Assembly: GCA_905221615.1 (NCBI GenBank)
Contig: CAJNDT010005913.1
Location: forward strand, 62,001-126,000
Direction: 5' to 3'
Length of the DNA: 64,000 nt
Source of the DNA: Symbiodinium sp. CCMP2592
Taxonomy: Eukaryota; Sar; Dinophyceae; Suessiales; Symbiodiniaceae
Positions within the stretch are counted from its first letter, which is position 1. Every line of letters starts with the position of its first letter. Below the pieces are notes generated by a model. The model did not search any database. It saw only the letters and a list, made by a program, of their open reading frames with translations, and was not told where the DNA came from. This document shows positions 63,188 to 64,000 of this stretch, piece after piece. The translations under genes and the position numbers were made by a program.

Positions 63188-63844
63188 TCAGCGCCGTCTG
63201 CGTGCCGCGAGCAAGCCCGCCGCTCCAAGCACCATCGCGCTCCCAGGGGTTGGGACCGCGCTCACGCGTGCATCACCAACATCCGCGCCAGTCAGATCGA
63301 CCGAAGCAAGCCCGTTGTCAAACAGGAACGACGCGAACTCACCAGACACCAGCAGATTCGCCTCGATGGTTAACTGTGAGCTGTCCGCGATGACCAGCGA
63401 AGGTGTCTCGATATCAAAGAGGATCGCTTCGATCCCAGTCGTGCTCTCAACAAAGAATCCACTCCGGGAGTCACCTACCCGCCCGGCGTCGAATGCGATC
63501 GTGAAGTTCCCGACCTCGACCGTGTCACTGTTGAAGAACACCGAACCCGTGTGCTCGATCGTTCCAGAAAAAGCACTCAATCCCGCGTCGTACGAAAATG
63601 TTGTCGGAAGCAGTGGGGCATCCACACTGTTAATCCCGAACGCAACACTCCCAGCGCCCAAATCACCCGGCGCGATCACATCGGGAGAAACCGATGAGAG
63701 ATCCAAGCTCGCCGCCGCAGAGAGCGTTGCAACATCCAGAAGAACATTCGTCTGTCCTCCTGTCACACCAAAGTCTTCCGCATGAGCAACACTCCCTGCG
63801 AGCAAGAGAGTACCAGCGACGCCGGTAGTAGTCTTCAAAATCAT
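63188..63844 (-). CDS. Secreted PEP-CTERM-like sorted protein
   Basis: 218 residues, with AGGAGG about 8 nt before the ATG. The signal peptide ends AHAED. The beta-rich body has no motif I recognise ('SVFFNSDTVEVGNFTIAFDA'). The C-terminus is PTPGSAMVLGAAGLLAARRRR in its elements: a PTP motif, a hydrophobic helix and four Arg. It is the fifth sorted protein of the window and stands alone. Confidence 0.8.
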   Translation of the reverse strand: MILKTTTGVAGTLLLAGSVAHAEDFGVTGGQTNVLLDVATLSAAASLDLSSVSPDVIAPGDLGAGSVAFGINSVDAPLLPTTFSYDAGLSAFSGTIEHTGSVFFNSDTVEVGNFTIAFDAGRVGDSRSGFFVESTTGIEAILFDIETPSLVIADSSQLTIEANLLVSGEFASFLFDNGLASVDLTGADVGDARVSAVPTPGSAMVLGAAGLLAARRRR

Positions 63845-63951
63845 GTCCAGTTCCTCCTAAAGAATGGCGCCCGCAATCAGACAATCGATCGCGAGCTGAT
63901 ACAACGAAAAGATCTTTCTATCTCTTTCGTGCGTCCCACGAGGAGCTGAAG

Positions 63952-64000
63952 ATGCTCACGATCGAGTTCGAGCCACCGGGAACGCTCGATGCGAAGCCGT
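63952..64000 (+). CDS. Start of a gene running off the right edge
   Basis: An ATG at 63952 follows AGGAG with 6-nt spacing and opens a frame (MLTIEFEPPGTLDAKP) that continues to the edge. In-frame codons continue upstream, so a longer start is possible. Too little is present to name a product. Confidence 0.35.
   Translation, partial: MLTIEFEPPGTLDAKP

Noticed and set aside
1-64000. CRISPR arrays, IS elements, prophage, integrons
   Set aside because: No spaced direct repeats, transposase, integrase or phage structural genes were seen on either strand.

Overview
The window looks like a chromosomal segment of a marine-type planctomycete, most likely Phycisphaerae (Phycisphaerales). Three signs point there. 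Several secreted proteins end in a short hydrophobic segment followed by RRRR (PEP-CTERM-like sorting tails). Two others end in paired dockerin-like repeats of the type 'GDGxLNFLDVSAFL' followed by a terminal CP. The gene set is also diderm: BamD-like, LptE-like and an outer-membrane barrel. Coding density is high, most genes sit in short operons with ATGA, GTGA or TTGA start/stop overlaps, and I see no phage, IS element, CRISPR array or integron. The assignment is inference from these traits, not from a marker-gene phylogeny.

Layout. 1-8.1 kb: the 5' end of an aldose 1-epimerase gene, a giant coiled-coil inner-membrane protein, a SigK/RskA-like ECF sigma/anti-sigma pair, a pseudopilin, a secreted cyclophilin and a beta-barrel protein. 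8.2-9.3 kb: tRNA-Ala(UGC) and trhO. 9.3-17.2 kb (minus): two methyltransferases, GT2 and GT87 glycosyltransferases, fumarylacetoacetase, an MFS transporter and an orphan conserved protein, mostly translationally coupled. 17.3-21.3 kb: an AXE1-type esterase, a TolB-like propeller, an RluA pseudouridine synthase, a free-Met-sulfoxide reductase and rpsR. 21.4-23.9 kb: a DUF1573/rhodanese/MauE-like module. 24.2-27.1 kb: an M64 peptidase and a second secreted protein with dockerin-like repeats. 27.2-31 kb: a zinc-ribbon membrane protein, dus, pgpA and pgsA. 31.3-39 kb: nuoJKLMN followed by a coupled terC. 39-41.3 kb: a GNAT protein and recQ.

41.4-43 kb: a tandem pair of PEP-CTERM-like paralogues. 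43.3-47.6 kb (minus): acnA, a YcxB-like protein, a VOC protein and RidA. 47.8-50.4 kb: a GH17 lipoprotein, an entericidin-like peptide, a small membrane protein and a LysR regulator. 50.5-54.3 kb: an envelope block with BamD-like, LptE-like and FtsH. 54.3-55.2 kb: two orphan genes in a lower-GC patch. 55.4-64 kb: a membrane protein, gdhA, a second tandem pair of sorted proteins, an SRPBCC protein, a small zinc-ribbon protein, rmuC, a RCK-gated potassium channel, a fifth sorted protein and the start of a further gene.

The strongest candidates for something not well described are: (i) the DUF1573-rhodanese-MauE module with a His-rich linker; (ii) the enlarged NuoJ and His-rich NuoL in a nuoJKLMN-only operon coupled to terC; (iii) the orphan family coupled to an MFS transporter and fumarylacetoacetase; (iv) the coiled-coil protein with Wzz-like topology; (v) the AT-richer orphan pair near 55 kb. 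None of these could be tested by database search here.
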